Shown: positions 54,437 to 62,719 of the stretch, in pieces
Layout of the letters: the number at the start of each line of letters is the position of its first letter
Position numbering within the stretch: position 1 is the stretch's first letter
Source: Deltaproteobacteria bacterium
Lineage (GTDB): Bacteria; Myxococcota; Myxococcia; Myxococcales; SZAS-1
Direction: 5' to 3'
DNA length: 64,000 nt
Assembly (NCBI GenBank): GCA_018266075.1
Contig: JAFEBB010000043.1
Coordinates: 1-64,000 of the forward strand
The notes under the pieces: model-generated
The model's database searches: none
Told to the model about the DNA's origin: nothing
What the model saw: the letters and a program-made list of their open reading frames with translations, nothing else
Translations under genes and position numbers: made by a program

Positions 54437-55312
54437 CTACCGCTCTCCCCACCGCAGCTTGGCGCGCAGCAGGCCGAAGAAGTCGATCTGCGGGTTCTTC
54501 ACCAGCACCATGGCCTTGTTGGCGCGATGCAGCCGGAGCACGTCGCCTTGCTGCATGGGCAGGCCCGACTGGCCGTCGAGCGTGAGGAACACCTCGCCGT
54601 TGCTGCTCGTGAGCTGCAGCTCCACGCGCGACTCCGCGGGCAGCACCACCGGCCGCTGCGCCAGCGAGTGCGGACAGATCGGCGTGAGCAGCACGGCATC
54701 CAGCGTGGGCACGACGATCGGCCCGTTCGCGGAGAGCGAATACGCGGTCGAGCCCGTGGGCGTGGAGACGATGATGCCGTCGGCCTTGTAGGTGGTGAGC
54801 CGCCGGCCGTCGACGCGCGCTTCCAGATCGACGATTCGCGCGAGCGCGCCCTTGTTGATGACCGCGTCGTTGATGACCTCGCCCGCGAGCACCACGCGCC
54901 CGCCCCGCTCCACCTCGACCGTCAGCCGGATGCGCCGCTCGAGGATGCACTCGCCGGCGAGGAACTGGTCCAGCACCGGGTACATGTCGGCGAGCGGCAC
55001 CTCGGTCATGAACCCCAGCGAGCCCAGGTTCACGCCGAGGATGGGCACCTCGCGCTCGGTCTGGCGCAGGATGCCCGCGGCATAGATGAGCGTGCCGTCG
55101 CCGCCGAGGACGACCACCAGATCCGCCTCGGCCGCCACCTGCTCGCGGCTTGCCGGGGTCTCGCGCAGCTCCACGGCCACGTGCCCCTCGAGGAGCACGT
55201 TGCGCCCCAGCGAGCGCAGCTTGGCGGCGAGCTCGCGCGCGGCGCTGGCCGCGTTGGGCGCCCCCGGCTTGGCCACGATGGCCACGTTCTTGATCTCGGC
55301 CCCTGCGGACAT
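54437..55312 (-). CDS. nadK: NAD kinase
   Basis: NAD kinase makes NADP from NAD and ATP (or polyphosphate). The 291 residues match the family. The GGDGT motif is in VVVLGGDGTLIYAA, and the NExx-type segment is present as VINDAVINKGALARI. VSTPTGSTAYSLSANGPIV forms the other conserved loop. The ATG at 55312 was chosen over an upstream TTG. It precedes the small membrane protein gene and recN; NAD kinase next to recN is a common bacterial arrangement. nadB elsewhere in the window shares the pathway. Confidence 0.96.
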   Translation of the reverse strand: MSAGAEIKNVAIVAKPGAPNAASAARELAAKLRSLGRNVLLEGHVAVELRETPASREQVAAEADLVVVLGGDGTLIYAAGILRQTEREVPILGVNLGSLGFMTEVPLADMYPVLDQFLAGECILERRIRLTVEVERGGRVVLAGEVINDAVINKGALARIVDLEARVDGRRLTTYKADGIIVSTPTGSTAYSLSANGPIVVPTLDAVLLTPICPHSLAQRPVVLPAESRVELQLTSSNGEVFLTLDGQSGLPMQQGDVLRLHRANKAMVLVKNPQIDFFGLLRAKLRWGER

Positions 55313-55474
55313 GGCCAATTTTCTAGCACGTCATTCGGGCAGGGAGGGCGCGTCGAATTTCAAGCGCGCCCCGTCGAATCGAAACCGCGCGGAACAGGCC
55401 TTGGGACGTGGATTTCACGGGTTGTGTGGTGGCACGTGAACTGCTCTGGGTGCAGCCACCACCCGGAGGCTGCC

Positions 55475-55849
55475 GTGAGCCCCATGTCCGCGCTGGTCCT
55501 CGCTGTGGCGCTGAGCGCCCAGCCCTCCTCGCAGGCGCTGATCTCCGATGACGGCGAGCGGGTGGTCGCGGCGGAAGATCCCGTCATACCCGTCGCGCCG
55601 ATCGCGCCGCCGCCGGAGTCGGACCCGCCGGCGCGCGTTCCGGTCGTCCCCGCGCGAAGGGCCGATGTGCCGCGCGCCGAGCCGGACCTCGCGCCGTATC
55701 AGCACAGAACCACCCGCGCAGACGTGGACGCCGCGCGCGCGAGCTGTCTCCCCTGCGCGAACGGAACTGCGCTGGTGGTGCTGCTCGTGGTGGCCGCCAG
55801 CACGGCGGTGATTCTCTCCGCCGCGCATTTCGTGGGCGCAGGCGGATAA
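55475..55849 (+). CDS. Small secreted protein with C-terminal membrane helix
   Basis: A 124-residue protein. The N-terminal hydrophobic MSALVLAVALSAQPSSQA looks like a signal peptide. A Pro/Ala-rich central part (VAPIAPPPESDPPARVPVVP) follows, then a CLPC pair and a C-terminal transmembrane helix (about 98-118). The GTG at 55475 has GGAGG 5 bases upstream and is preferred to the ATG at 55484. The function is unknown. It ends 4 bp before the convergent histidine kinase gene. Confidence 0.5.
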   Translation: MSPMSALVLAVALSAQPSSQALISDDGERVVAAEDPVIPVAPIAPPPESDPPARVPVVPARRADVPRAEPDLAPYQHRTTRADVDAARASCLPCANGTALVVLLVVAASTAVILSAAHFVGAGG

Positions 55850-55853
55850 CCGG

Positions 55854-57470
55854 CTACTGCTTCTTCTCCGCCTGGATCACCGATCGGATCGCCGCGAGCA
55901 CACGCGGCAGGTTCAGCGGCTTCTCGAAGAATCCATCGATGCGGTCTGGCCCGTCGGGCTTGAAGCTCGCAGCCTCGCTCACCGCGCCGCTCATCACATA
56001 CACCGGCAGGTCCGCGAGCCCCGGCGTCGCGCGCACGTGCTGGATGACCGCGCGCCCATCGCCCTCGCGCAGGCGCAGGTCCACCAGCAGCAGCGCCGGC
56101 CGCATCTTGCCCAGCGCCGCGATGGCCTCGTCCGACGTCGCCACCGCCGCGACCTCGATGTCCTCCGCGCGCAAGAGCTCCTGCACGCCCTCGCGGCAGT
56201 CGTCGTCGTCCTCCACGAGGAGCACGCCGCCGCGCTGGGTGTCGGGCAGCGGGTGCACGTCCGCGGCGGTGACCATCCCCGCGAAGAGCGGCAGCCGCAG
56301 CGTGAACGTGGTGCCCTGATCGGGCGCGCTCACCACCTCGAGCGCGCCGCCGTGCAGCTGCGCCACCTGCCGCGCGCGCACCACCGACGACGCCGGTCCC
56401 TTGCGTCGAACTTGAAGGGCGCTCGTGGGATCGAACGGCTCGAAGAGCCCCGCGACGGTCTCCGGGGTCATGCCGCGTCCGGTGTCACCGAGCGAGAGCA
56501 CCGCCGTGGCCCCCTCGCTCGAGAGCCGCACGAACACGCGGCCGCCGGGCTTGTTATAGCGAATGGCGTTGTCGAGCAGGGCCAGCACGCTCTCGCGCAG
56601 GTGCTCGCGATCGCCACGCACGAAGAGCTCGCCACCCTGCGGCGGCTCGAGGGTGATCTGCGCGAGCTGCGCGGCCTTCGCTGACGTCGCCCAGCACTCC
56701 TCGAGCAGCTGCTTGAGCCCGAACGGCTTGTCCTGCAGCGACATCTGCCCCACGGAGAGCCGCGACACGAGCAGCAGATCATCGATCAGCCGCAGCAGCC
56801 GATCCGAGTTGCGATCGGCGATCGCGAGCGCGCGCTCCTGGTCGGGCTGGAGCTCGCCCATCCGGTGCCGGAGCAAGAGCGCGAGGTACGTCTTCACCGT
56901 CGTCAGCGGCGTCTTCAGCTCGTGCGAGACGCGGCCCAGGAACTCGTCGCGCTGACGATCCAGCGCCTTCATGGTCGAGGTCAGCCGCTCCAGCTCGGCC
57001 TTGCGCTGCCGCAGCTCCTCCTGCGCGTGCGCACACTCCAGCGCCGCCTGCAGGCTCGCGCCCAGACCCGCGAGCACCTCGTCGCGCGGCCGATTCTTGA
57101 TGCCCAGGAGCTCCACCGCGCCCACCGGCTCACCCGCGCGCGAGAATCCAATCGCCAGCTCGCTGCCCGAGTCGACCGGCCGCTGCGTGGTGAACGCGCG
57201 CCCGAGCGGACCTTCCTCGATTCCCTGCGCGCGCACCCGCGGATCCGCGCGACCGCGAGACGCAATCACCGAAAGAAGCCCGCGCGGCGCGTCGAGCAGC
57301 GCGACATACGACGTCCGCGCGCCCGTGAGCTCGTGGAGCACGCCGAGCTGGGCCCGCAGCGCCTCGGACACGCTCGTGCCCGTGCCCACCAACCGGCTGG
57401 CCTCGGCGAGCGCGGCGATCGCGTCCGGCCGGGGGCCGTCGTCGATCTGGAGCTCGTCGGGCTTGCGCAT
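55854..57470 (-). CDS. GAF-type hybrid histidine kinase with receiver domain and degenerate G2 box
   Basis: A 538-residue soluble kinase. A GAF domain spans about 20-150 (GARTSYVALLDAPRG). HisKA carries His183 in GRVSHELKTPLTTVKTYL. The ATP-binding domain has an N box (LLDNAIRYNKPGG), a G1 box (DTGRGMTPE) and an F box (LFEPFDP). Where a G2 box GxGxG is expected, the sequence reads RKGPASSVVRARQ, so the ATP-lid glycines are missing. A receiver domain follows (about 415-535) with VEDDDD, Asp in LLVDLRLREGDG, and FFEKPLN. The kinase may be weak or regulated by another enzyme. ATG at 57470 was chosen; the upstream TTG is unlikely. Confidence 0.85.
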   Translation of the reverse strand: MRKPDELQIDDGPRPDAIAALAEASRLVGTGTSVSEALRAQLGVLHELTGARTSYVALLDAPRGLLSVIASRGRADPRVRAQGIEEGPLGRAFTTQRPVDSGSELAIGFSRAGEPVGAVELLGIKNRPRDEVLAGLGASLQAALECAHAQEELRQRKAELERLTSTMKALDRQRDEFLGRVSHELKTPLTTVKTYLALLLRHRMGELQPDQERALAIADRNSDRLLRLIDDLLLVSRLSVGQMSLQDKPFGLKQLLEECWATSAKAAQLAQITLEPPQGGELFVRGDREHLRESVLALLDNAIRYNKPGGRVFVRLSSEGATAVLSLGDTGRGMTPETVAGLFEPFDPTSALQVRRKGPASSVVRARQVAQLHGGALEVVSAPDQGTTFTLRLPLFAGMVTAADVHPLPDTQRGGVLLVEDDDDCREGVQELLRAEDIEVAAVATSDEAIAALGKMRPALLLVDLRLREGDGRAVIQHVRATPGLADLPVYVMSGAVSEAASFKPDGPDRIDGFFEKPLNLPRVLAAIRSVIQAEKKQ

Positions 57471-57573
57471 GCGGGCATCGGACGACGCGCCCGCGCGCGG
57501 TGTCAAGCACGCCCGCCCAGCTGTCCGACGGCCGACGCGCGAGGCGTTGAAAGCCCGTCGCTCCAGCCGATTT

Positions 57574-58299
57574 TCAGGGTTTGCGGCCGATCACGCCGTC
57601 CTTGCCCAGCGTGAACGGGTCGCTCACCAGCGGCGCCAGCTTCTCGCGGTGGCTGTCGACCTTGAAGCCGCCCGTCGAGAGCGCGTCGAGCAGCGCGGCC
57701 TGCACCCGCTTCTTGTCGTGGTCGCGGAGCAGCCCTTCGATCAAGGCCACGCGCACCGCGTCGTCGTCCTTGGCCTTGGCCAGCACCTTGGCGCTCGTGG
57801 TCTTCACGTCGTCGGCCGGATCCTCGAGGAACGGAATCACCGCCGCGGGGATGCGCGCGTCGTCGAGGTCCGAGAGCTGGTTGAGCAGCACGACCTTCTT
57901 CTCGGGATCGCGCGTGTAGTCGTTGCCCAGCTTCTGCAGCACCGTGATGACATGCCCCGCGAGATCCGGCGGCGCGATGAGCGCGTTCAGCGCCTTGAGC
58001 GCCCAGGCGATGCCCGACTCCGAGCCCATCACGAACTGCTTGAGCGGCTCCACCGCGGTCTCGCCCTTGTCCACGACGGCGCGGTAGGTGAACTCCTTCT
58101 CGTCGCGGTCGGTGATGCTCGGGTCCACCTGGATGGTGAAGCGCTTGAGCAGCGCGGAGATGGCCTCGGGCGTGCCGATGTCGACGAGCTGGTCGAGCGC
58201 CTTCTGCCGGTTCTCCGGCGGGCCGAACTTCTGGGTGGCCGCCTTCTGCAGCTTCTCCACCTTCGTCCCGCCACCGCCCAAAAAGTCGAGCAAGCCCAT
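57574..58299 (-). CDS. HEAT-repeat-like protein
   Basis: A 241-residue protein with helical repeats. After the start MGLLDFLGGGGTKVEKLQ, HEAT-like pairs follow: QKALDQLVDIGTPEAISAL, GETAVEPLKQFVMG, PEKKVVLLNQLSDL and DPADDVKTTSAKVLAKA. The arrangement resembles a HEAT/PBS-lyase scaffold, probably for protein-protein contacts. ATG at 58299 with AGAGG 6 bases upstream was chosen over the longer 58449 frame, whose N-terminal part is atypical. It has no recognised operon partner. Confidence 0.7.
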   Translation of the reverse strand: MGLLDFLGGGGTKVEKLQKAATQKFGPPENRQKALDQLVDIGTPEAISALLKRFTIQVDPSITDRDEKEFTYRAVVDKGETAVEPLKQFVMGSESGIAWALKALNALIAPPDLAGHVITVLQKLGNDYTRDPEKKVVLLNQLSDLDDARIPAAVIPFLEDPADDVKTTSAKVLAKAKDDDAVRVALIEGLLRDHDKKRVQAALLDALSTGGFKVDSHREKLAPLVSDPFTLGKDGVIGRKP

Positions 58300-58382
58300 G
58301 GAAACCTCTTCGGTCTTCGTACGAGGGCGCGACTTGTAGGGCGCGCTCGTGCAGGGGTCAAGCAGAGTGGTAGGAACGAGGC

Positions 58383-59318
58383 ATGCCCATCGCTCCCCTG
58401 CTCGCCTTGTCCTTGTGCGCAGCGCCGGCCGCTTTCCAACCTGCTTCACCCGACCAGATTCCCAACTACTTCAACCGGCCGGTGACGGAGATCGACCTGC
58501 GGGGCAAGGGCCTGCGCGAGCTGGCCATCCTGCGCAACACCATCTACTCGCGCTACGGCTGGGACGGCTACCGCAAGCAGTGGCTGCACGACTACTTCCA
58601 CGCGCAGCCGTGGTTCAAGCCGAACCCCGACTTCAAGTACACGCTGCTCTCCAAGCTCGACCACGACAACGCCCACGCCATCGCCAAGCACGAGGCAGGG
58701 CTCTCGCGCGGCGAGCTGGAGAAGATGGAGCTCGACCTCTTCAAGAAGTACCGCGTGACCTTCAACGACATGCCGACCTGGAAGCTCAACGACGGCAAGG
58801 TGGTAACGACCTGTGAGCCTGGCGAGCGCGGCGGCTTGCTCGAGCAGATCTCGGGCCCGCAGCAGAGCCGCGATTGCCTCTACGCGAACGAGTACAAGCG
58901 CGACCCCAAGAGCACGCTGGCCACGATTCCCAGCGAAGCGCGCACGGAGCTCGGGCTCATCCAGCGGGCGATGGGCTTCTTCGCCCTCGACGGCGACGAC
59001 CACCTGGCCGATCCGAACGCGCTCGACAAGCTGCTCAAGCTCGGCGATCTGCGCCAGCTCTCGGGCCGCGACCTGCGCATCCTGCGCAACACCATCTATG
59101 CGCGCCGCGGACGGCCGTTCAAATCACCGGTGCTGAAGGACTACTTCCACGACAAGGACTGGTACCACGAGGACGCGAAGTACACGGACGCGCGCCTGAC
59201 CGACATCGACAAGCGCAACGTGGCCCTCATCAAGAGCGTGGAAGAAGAGCTCGGCGGGCCGGTGACCGACGACGAGCAGCAGAAATCGCTGCAAGACCCA
59301 AACTTCGACGGGGCTTGA
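58383..59318 (+). CDS. Secreted protein with two YARHG domains
   Basis: A 311-residue protein with a signal peptide (1-17). Two copies of the YARHG-type extracellular domain are seen: LRELAILRNTIYSRYGWDG with WLHDYFHAQPWFKPNPDF (about 45-85), and LRILRNTIYARRGRPFK with DYFHDKDWYHEDAKY (about 235-280). The name-giving Tyr-Ala-Arg-His/Arg-Gly core is IYARRG in the second copy and IYSRYG in the first. The domain is thought to be peptidoglycan-associated or to act outside the cell. Start ATG at 58383 follows AGGAACGAGG directly. The 3' end converges on dnaJ. Confidence 0.85.
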   Translation: MPIAPLLALSLCAAPAAFQPASPDQIPNYFNRPVTEIDLRGKGLRELAILRNTIYSRYGWDGYRKQWLHDYFHAQPWFKPNPDFKYTLLSKLDHDNAHAIAKHEAGLSRGELEKMELDLFKKYRVTFNDMPTWKLNDGKVVTTCEPGERGGLLEQISGPQQSRDCLYANEYKRDPKSTLATIPSEARTELGLIQRAMGFFALDGDDHLADPNALDKLLKLGDLRQLSGRDLRILRNTIYARRGRPFKSPVLKDYFHDKDWYHEDAKYTDARLTDIDKRNVALIKSVEEELGGPVTDDEQQKSLQDPNFDGA

Positions 59319-59345
59319 TAGCCCCGAAGCGCCCGGTCGGGCGCT
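59310..59345. terminator. Two stem-loops between convergent genes
   Basis: GGGGCT-TGAT-AGCCCC (59310-59325) contains the stop codon of the YARHG gene. AGCGCCCG-GT-CGGGCGCT (59328-59345) follows, 25 bp before the dnaJ stop. Both are perfect but lack T-runs, so a bidirectional termination role is plausible and unproven. Confidence 0.5.
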
Positions 59346-59369
59346 CCCAGAAGACGAAGAAAGCAGAAC

Positions 59370-60515
59370 CTAGACGTGCACGTCGGCGCGCACGTTGTGG
59401 TGGTAGAGCTTGCCCAGGGTCTCGGCGGCCTTGCGGGCCTCGGCCGAGTCCTCGGGCACCATCACTTGAAGGACGACGTAGAGGTCGCCGCGACCGCCGC
59501 CCTTCAGGTGTGGCACGCCCTTCCCGCGCAGGCGCAGCTTCTTGCCCGTCTGCGAGCCCGCGGGGATCTTGAGCGTGACGTTGCCTTCAAAGGTGGGCAG
59601 CGTCACCTCGCCGCCGAGGATGGCCTCGGCCACGGTCACCGGCAGGCGCATCTCGAGGTCGTCGCCGTCGCGCGCGATGAGCGGGTGCTCGCGGACGTTG
59701 ACGATGATGTAGAGATCGCCCGGCGGACCGCCGCTGCGCCCGGCCGCGCCCTGCTTGGCGAGGCGCACCTTCGAGCCCGTCTCCACGCCCGCGGGGATCT
59801 TCACCTCCAGGTTCACCTGCTGCGAGACCACGCCCGCGCCGCCGCAGTTGCGACAGGCGTCGCCGACCTGGCCCGAGCCGCCACACGTGGGGCACGTGCC
59901 CTGGAACGAGATGGGCCCGCGGCTGGAGCGCGCTTTCCCGCTGCCGTGACACGTCGGGCAGGTGGCGCGCTTGCCGCCCTTGGCGCCGGTGCCCTTGCAG
60001 ACCTCGCAGGTCGCCGAGCGCGTGACGGAGACCGTGCGCGTGGTGCCCAGCACCGCGTCGCGCAGGTCGATGGAGACCTCGCCCTCGATGTCGGCGCCCT
60101 CCATGGGCTCGGGCTCGCGGGCGCGCCGGTTGCCGCGGCGGCCGCCGCCGAAGATGTCGCCGAAGATCTCGCCGAAGTCGAAGCCCTCGCCGCCCTCGCC
60201 GAAGTCGAAGGGGATGCCGGCCCCGCCGCCGTGGCTCTGCTGCTCCCGGTACTGGCGGTATTGCCGCGCCTTCTCGGGGTCGAACCCGAGCTTGGCCGCG
60301 TCGGCGCCGAACTCGTCGTAGAGCTCGCGCTTCTTGGGGTCGGAGAGGATCTCGAACGCCGCCGAGACCTCCTTGAACTTCTCCTCCGCGCCCTTGTCGC
60401 CCGGGTTCACGTCGGGGTGGAACTTCTTGGCCAGGCGGCGGTACGCCTTCTTGAGCTCGTCCGCGGACGCGCTCTTGGGCACACCGAGCACTTCGTAGAG
60501 GTCGCGTTCGGCCAC
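59370..60515 (-). CDS. dnaJ: Chaperone DnaJ
   Basis: A 381-residue Hsp40 that stimulates DnaK. The J domain keeps HPD in [13 protein letters not shown]-like region ([20 protein letters not shown]) follows. The zinc-binding domain has all four CxxCxGxG repeats: [32 protein letters not shown]. The C-terminal substrate-binding domain carries [15 protein letters not shown] and [19 protein letters not shown]. The GTG at 60515 has GGGGAG about 8 bases upstream; the longer frame to 60557 is not supported. dnaK and grpE are not in the window. It is divergent from the SurA-like gene with 119 bp between. Confidence 0.97.
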   Translation of the reverse strand: MAERDLYEVLGVPKSASADELKKAYRRLAKKFHPDVNPGDKGAEEKFKEVSAAFEILSDPKKRELYDEFGADAAKLGFDPEKARQYRQYREQQSHGGGAGIPFDFGEGGEGFDFGEIFGDIFGGGRRGNRRAREPEPMEGADIEGEVSIDLRDAVLGTTRTVSVTRSATCEVCKGTGAKGGKRATCPTCHGSGKARSSRGPISFQGTCPTCGGSGQVGDACRNCGGAGVVSQQVNLEVKIPAGVETGSKVRLAKQGAAGRSGGPPGDLYIIVNVREHPLIARDGDDLEMRLPVTVAEAILGGEVTLPTFEGNVTLKIPAGSQTGKKLRLRGKGVPHLKGGGRGDLYVVLQVMVPEDSAEARKAAETLGKLYHHNVRADVHV

Positions 60516-60634
60516 AATCCACTCCCCGTGAGCGGGCCCCGGGCCCGGCCACTGCAACCTTACATAAGACCGGTTGCCCGCGGCGCAAGCACCGTGCCGC
60601 GCGAACCCGGTCGGGCTTGGCTATTCTGCGCGGC

Positions 60635-61306
60635 ATGACGTTCGCCCCCATCGCCCTCGGCCTGCTGCTCGCCGCCTCTCCCGGCGATGCCAAGGTCTTC
60701 GATCGCGTGGTGGCCACGCTCGACGGCGAGGTGATCACCCTCTCGGAGCTCGAGTTCGAGTCGCGGGTGGAGACGATCGAGCGCGGCGGGCAGGACGCAG
60801 CGCTCGACGCCCTGCCCCACCAGACGCTCGCCCAGAACCTGACCCTGGCCATCAGCAACCGGCTGGCCGCCCGGGAGGCGCAGCGCCTGGGCATCTACGA
60901 CGTCAGCGGCGACCAGCTCAACGCGGCCGTGGTGAAGTTCACGGGCAACCTGCCCATCGGGCTCGATCAGTTCCTCGCGTTGAACGAGGTCACGCGACCG
61001 GAGTTCGAGCACCTCTTGCGACGCGACATCCAGGTCAACAACTACCTCACCAGCCGCACCCAGCTGCACGCGCCCATCAGCGACGCAGAGGTCGACCGCG
61101 CCATTGCCCAGCAGGCAGCCGACAAGACGGCCAAGTCCTCGAAGGTCGTCCGCGACAAGGTGCGCCAGGACCTCACCGAGGCGCGGAACGCGCAGCTCGT
61201 TCTGGCAGAGCTGCGCCGCTTGTACGCCCGGGCCAAGGTGCGCATCGTCGATCCGAACTTCAGCGGCGCGGACGCACTGATGCTGCCCGCTGCCCCGGGA
61301 GGCTGA
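60635..61306 (+). CDS. SurA N-terminal-like periplasmic protein without PPIase domain
   Basis: A 223-residue exported protein. A signal peptide (1-19) is followed by the SurA/PrsA-type chaperone helices: VFDRVVATLDGEVITLSELE, QTLAQNLTLAISNRLAAREA and EVTRPEFEHLLRRDIQVNNY. No parvulin (PpiC) domain follows; the protein ends with RVRIVDPNF-like sequence. It could bind unfolded outer-membrane proteins without isomerase activity. ATG at 60635 was chosen over the in-frame TTG at 60617. rimI follows with no gap (TGA then TTG). Confidence 0.7.
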   Translation: MTFAPIALGLLLAASPGDAKVFDRVVATLDGEVITLSELEFESRVETIERGGQDAALDALPHQTLAQNLTLAISNRLAAREAQRLGIYDVSGDQLNAAVVKFTGNLPIGLDQFLALNEVTRPEFEHLLRRDIQVNNYLTSRTQLHAPISDAEVDRAIAQQAADKTAKSSKVVRDKVRQDLTEARNAQLVLAELRRLYARAKVRIVDPNFSGADALMLPAAPGG

Positions 61307-61798
61307 TTGCGCCGTCCCTCGCACGACCTGCCGGCCGCGCCCTCGCACGGCTACGCGTTCCGCAAGATGGTCGCCGCGGACCTCGACGAGGTCATGCGTG
61401 TGGAGCGGCTCGCCTTCGCGCACCCCTGGTCGACCGACCTGTTCAAGCGCGAGCTGGAGCACGACTGGTCGACCGTCCTGCTGGCCGAGGAGCCGAGACC
61501 CGACGGCATCTCGCTCCTGGGCTTCGTCATCTTCTGGCTGGTGCACGACGAGCTGCACATCCTGAACGTCGCCATCGACCCGCCCCAGCGACGCCGCGGG
61601 GTCGCGCGCGCGCTCCTGCACGAGGTGCTGCAGCGTGGGCAAGCACACGGCGCCGTGCTCGCCACGCTCGAGGTGCGCAAGAGCAATGTGGCCGCGCTCG
61701 CGCTGTATTCGGGACTCGGGTTCCGATCGGTCGGCGTCAGGCCGAACTATTACGTCGATGAGGGCGAGGACGCGGTGGTCATGCTGCGGGATCTCTAG
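61307..61798 (+). CDS. rimI: Ribosomal-protein alanine N-acetyltransferase
   Basis: A 163-residue GNAT enzyme that acetylates the N-terminus of S18 in E. coli; relatives may have other protein targets. The acetyl-CoA loop RRRGVARALLHEVL is canonical, and LEVRKSNVAALALYSGLGF plus VGVRPNYYVDEGEDAVVM match the RimI end closely. The start is TTG at 61307, right after the TGA of the SurA-like gene, with GGGAGG 6 bases upstream; no good ATG exists before the domain. The two genes form an operon by position. Repeats begin about 11 bp after its stop codon. Confidence 0.88.
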   Translation: MRRPSHDLPAAPSHGYAFRKMVAADLDEVMRVERLAFAHPWSTDLFKRELEHDWSTVLLAEEPRPDGISLLGFVIFWLVHDELHILNVAIDPPQRRRGVARALLHEVLQRGQAHGAVLATLEVRKSNVAALALYSGLGFRSVGVRPNYYVDEGEDAVVMLRDL

Positions 61799-61809
61799 GG
61801 TCGATCTGT

Positions 61810-62048
61810 CGCCTCCCACATCCTCACTTCTACCTCGATCCTTCCAGATTGGTTTGTGGGAGGTGGTCGGCGCTGGGAAGCGCCTCCCACATCCTCACTT
61901 CCACCTCGATCCTTCCTGCTTGGGGCCTGAGCCCTTGTGGGAATCGATCCTCCAGCTTGGAGCCTGAGCTTTTGTGGGAGGTGCTCGGTCGGCGCTAGGA
62001 AGGAAGCGCCTCCCACATCCTCACTTCCACCTCGATCCTTCCTGCTTG
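61810..62048. repeat. Short repeat cluster with inverted TGTGGGAGG/CCTCCCACA blocks
   Basis: Three copies of a 36-40 bp unit lie at 61810-61845, 61881-61920 and 62007-62048 (CGCCTCCCACATCCTCACTT, then a [CT]ACCTCGATCCTTCC tail). Two of them are followed by inverted TGTGGGAGG (61855-61863 and 61973-61981). Between copies 2 and 3, GCTTGGRGCCTGAGC-type sequence occurs twice (about 61918 and 61955). The block starts about 11 bp after rimI and ends at the apparent 5' end of the next gene. It looks like a dispersed repeat element or MITE-like block. Coordinates of the copies come from direct reading. Confidence 0.75.
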
Positions 62049-62669
62049 GTACGAACGACGGCCGTCAATCTCAGCGATGGTCGATATCGACCCCACGTCC
62101 GAATCAGCGGGACCCCGGAGTACCTCGGCGTCGGGTTCCGCGAGGGCGCGGCCTCGCTCAGACCAGGTGAGTCCGGACCAGCCCTGATGGTTGCTCTGTA
62201 CCCGCAGGTCGACTACTCGGGCCTCACCGCGGGGGTCGAGTTCGAGCTGCTGGAAGGACCGCACGTGGTTGGGACAGGCCGCGTGTTGTGCGGCGTTGCC
62301 GTGAAGGGCGTTGCGATGACCGAACACGAGCGCTCGACAATTCGGTCTTCAATTCATTCGGACCACAGGCCGGGCAGTCAGGTCCTTCTGGAACTCGAAA
62401 GAATTGGCGAGCCGGCGTTCGATGAGATTTCCCGCGCAATCCGCGAAGCGGGGCTTCGGCCGCTGGAACAGATACGTGCGCTTCGAATGTTGGCCCTCCT
62501 CACCCGACAGGCTTGCCAATCGCGCCGACGTGACCTGCTCGACCTTGCTCTATCTCAAATGCAATCCACGGATATTCGCGTTCGCTCGGCCGCTGCGAAC
62601 ATGGCAATCGGAGTTACTTCAATCTTCAGGACGCTGTTGCCACCCCTGAGGGAATCGGTGAAGCCCTGA
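61974..62669 (+). CDS. EF-Tu-domain-2-like protein with 5' end inside the repeat block
   Basis: The reading frame is 231 codons. Codons 1-25 come from the third repeat copy; the rest looks like a gene. Residues 35-105 resemble EF-Tu domain 2: YRPHVRISGTPEYLGVGF, then PALMVALYPQVDYSGLTAG, and LLEGPHVVGTGRVL. Residues 120-230 are helical (ISRAIREAGLRPLEQIRAL, LALSQMQSTDIRVRSAAANM). No native start codon with a ribosome site is visible between about 62049 and the first conserved strand, so the original 5' end appears lost to the repeat. The base composition is lower in GC than neighbours. It may be a pseudogene or a fused gene. Confidence 0.4.
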   Translation: MGGARSALGRKRLPHPHFHLDPSCLVRTTAVNLSDGRYRPHVRISGTPEYLGVGFREGAASLRPGESGPALMVALYPQVDYSGLTAGVEFELLEGPHVVGTGRVLCGVAVKGVAMTEHERSTIRSSIHSDHRPGSQVLLELERIGEPAFDEISRAIREAGLRPLEQIRALRMLALLTRQACQSRRRDLLDLALSQMQSTDIRVRSAAANMAIGVTSIFRTLLPPLRESVKP

Positions 62670-62719
62670 CAGGATTGCCCCTCATCGGCCCGTCATCCGA
62701 AGCGAGGGAGGATCCCGTG

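Noticed and set aside
52388-55849. A plus-strand open frame of about 1150 codons opposite recN and NAD kinase
   Set aside because: It is antisense to two clear genes and has no family signal. Only its last 124 codons (from 55475) are kept as a possible small gene because they show a signal peptide and ribosome site.
61810-62048. CRISPR array
   Set aside because: Only three copies at irregular spacing, with inverted blocks and no spacers of constant length. No cas genes are seen anywhere in the window.
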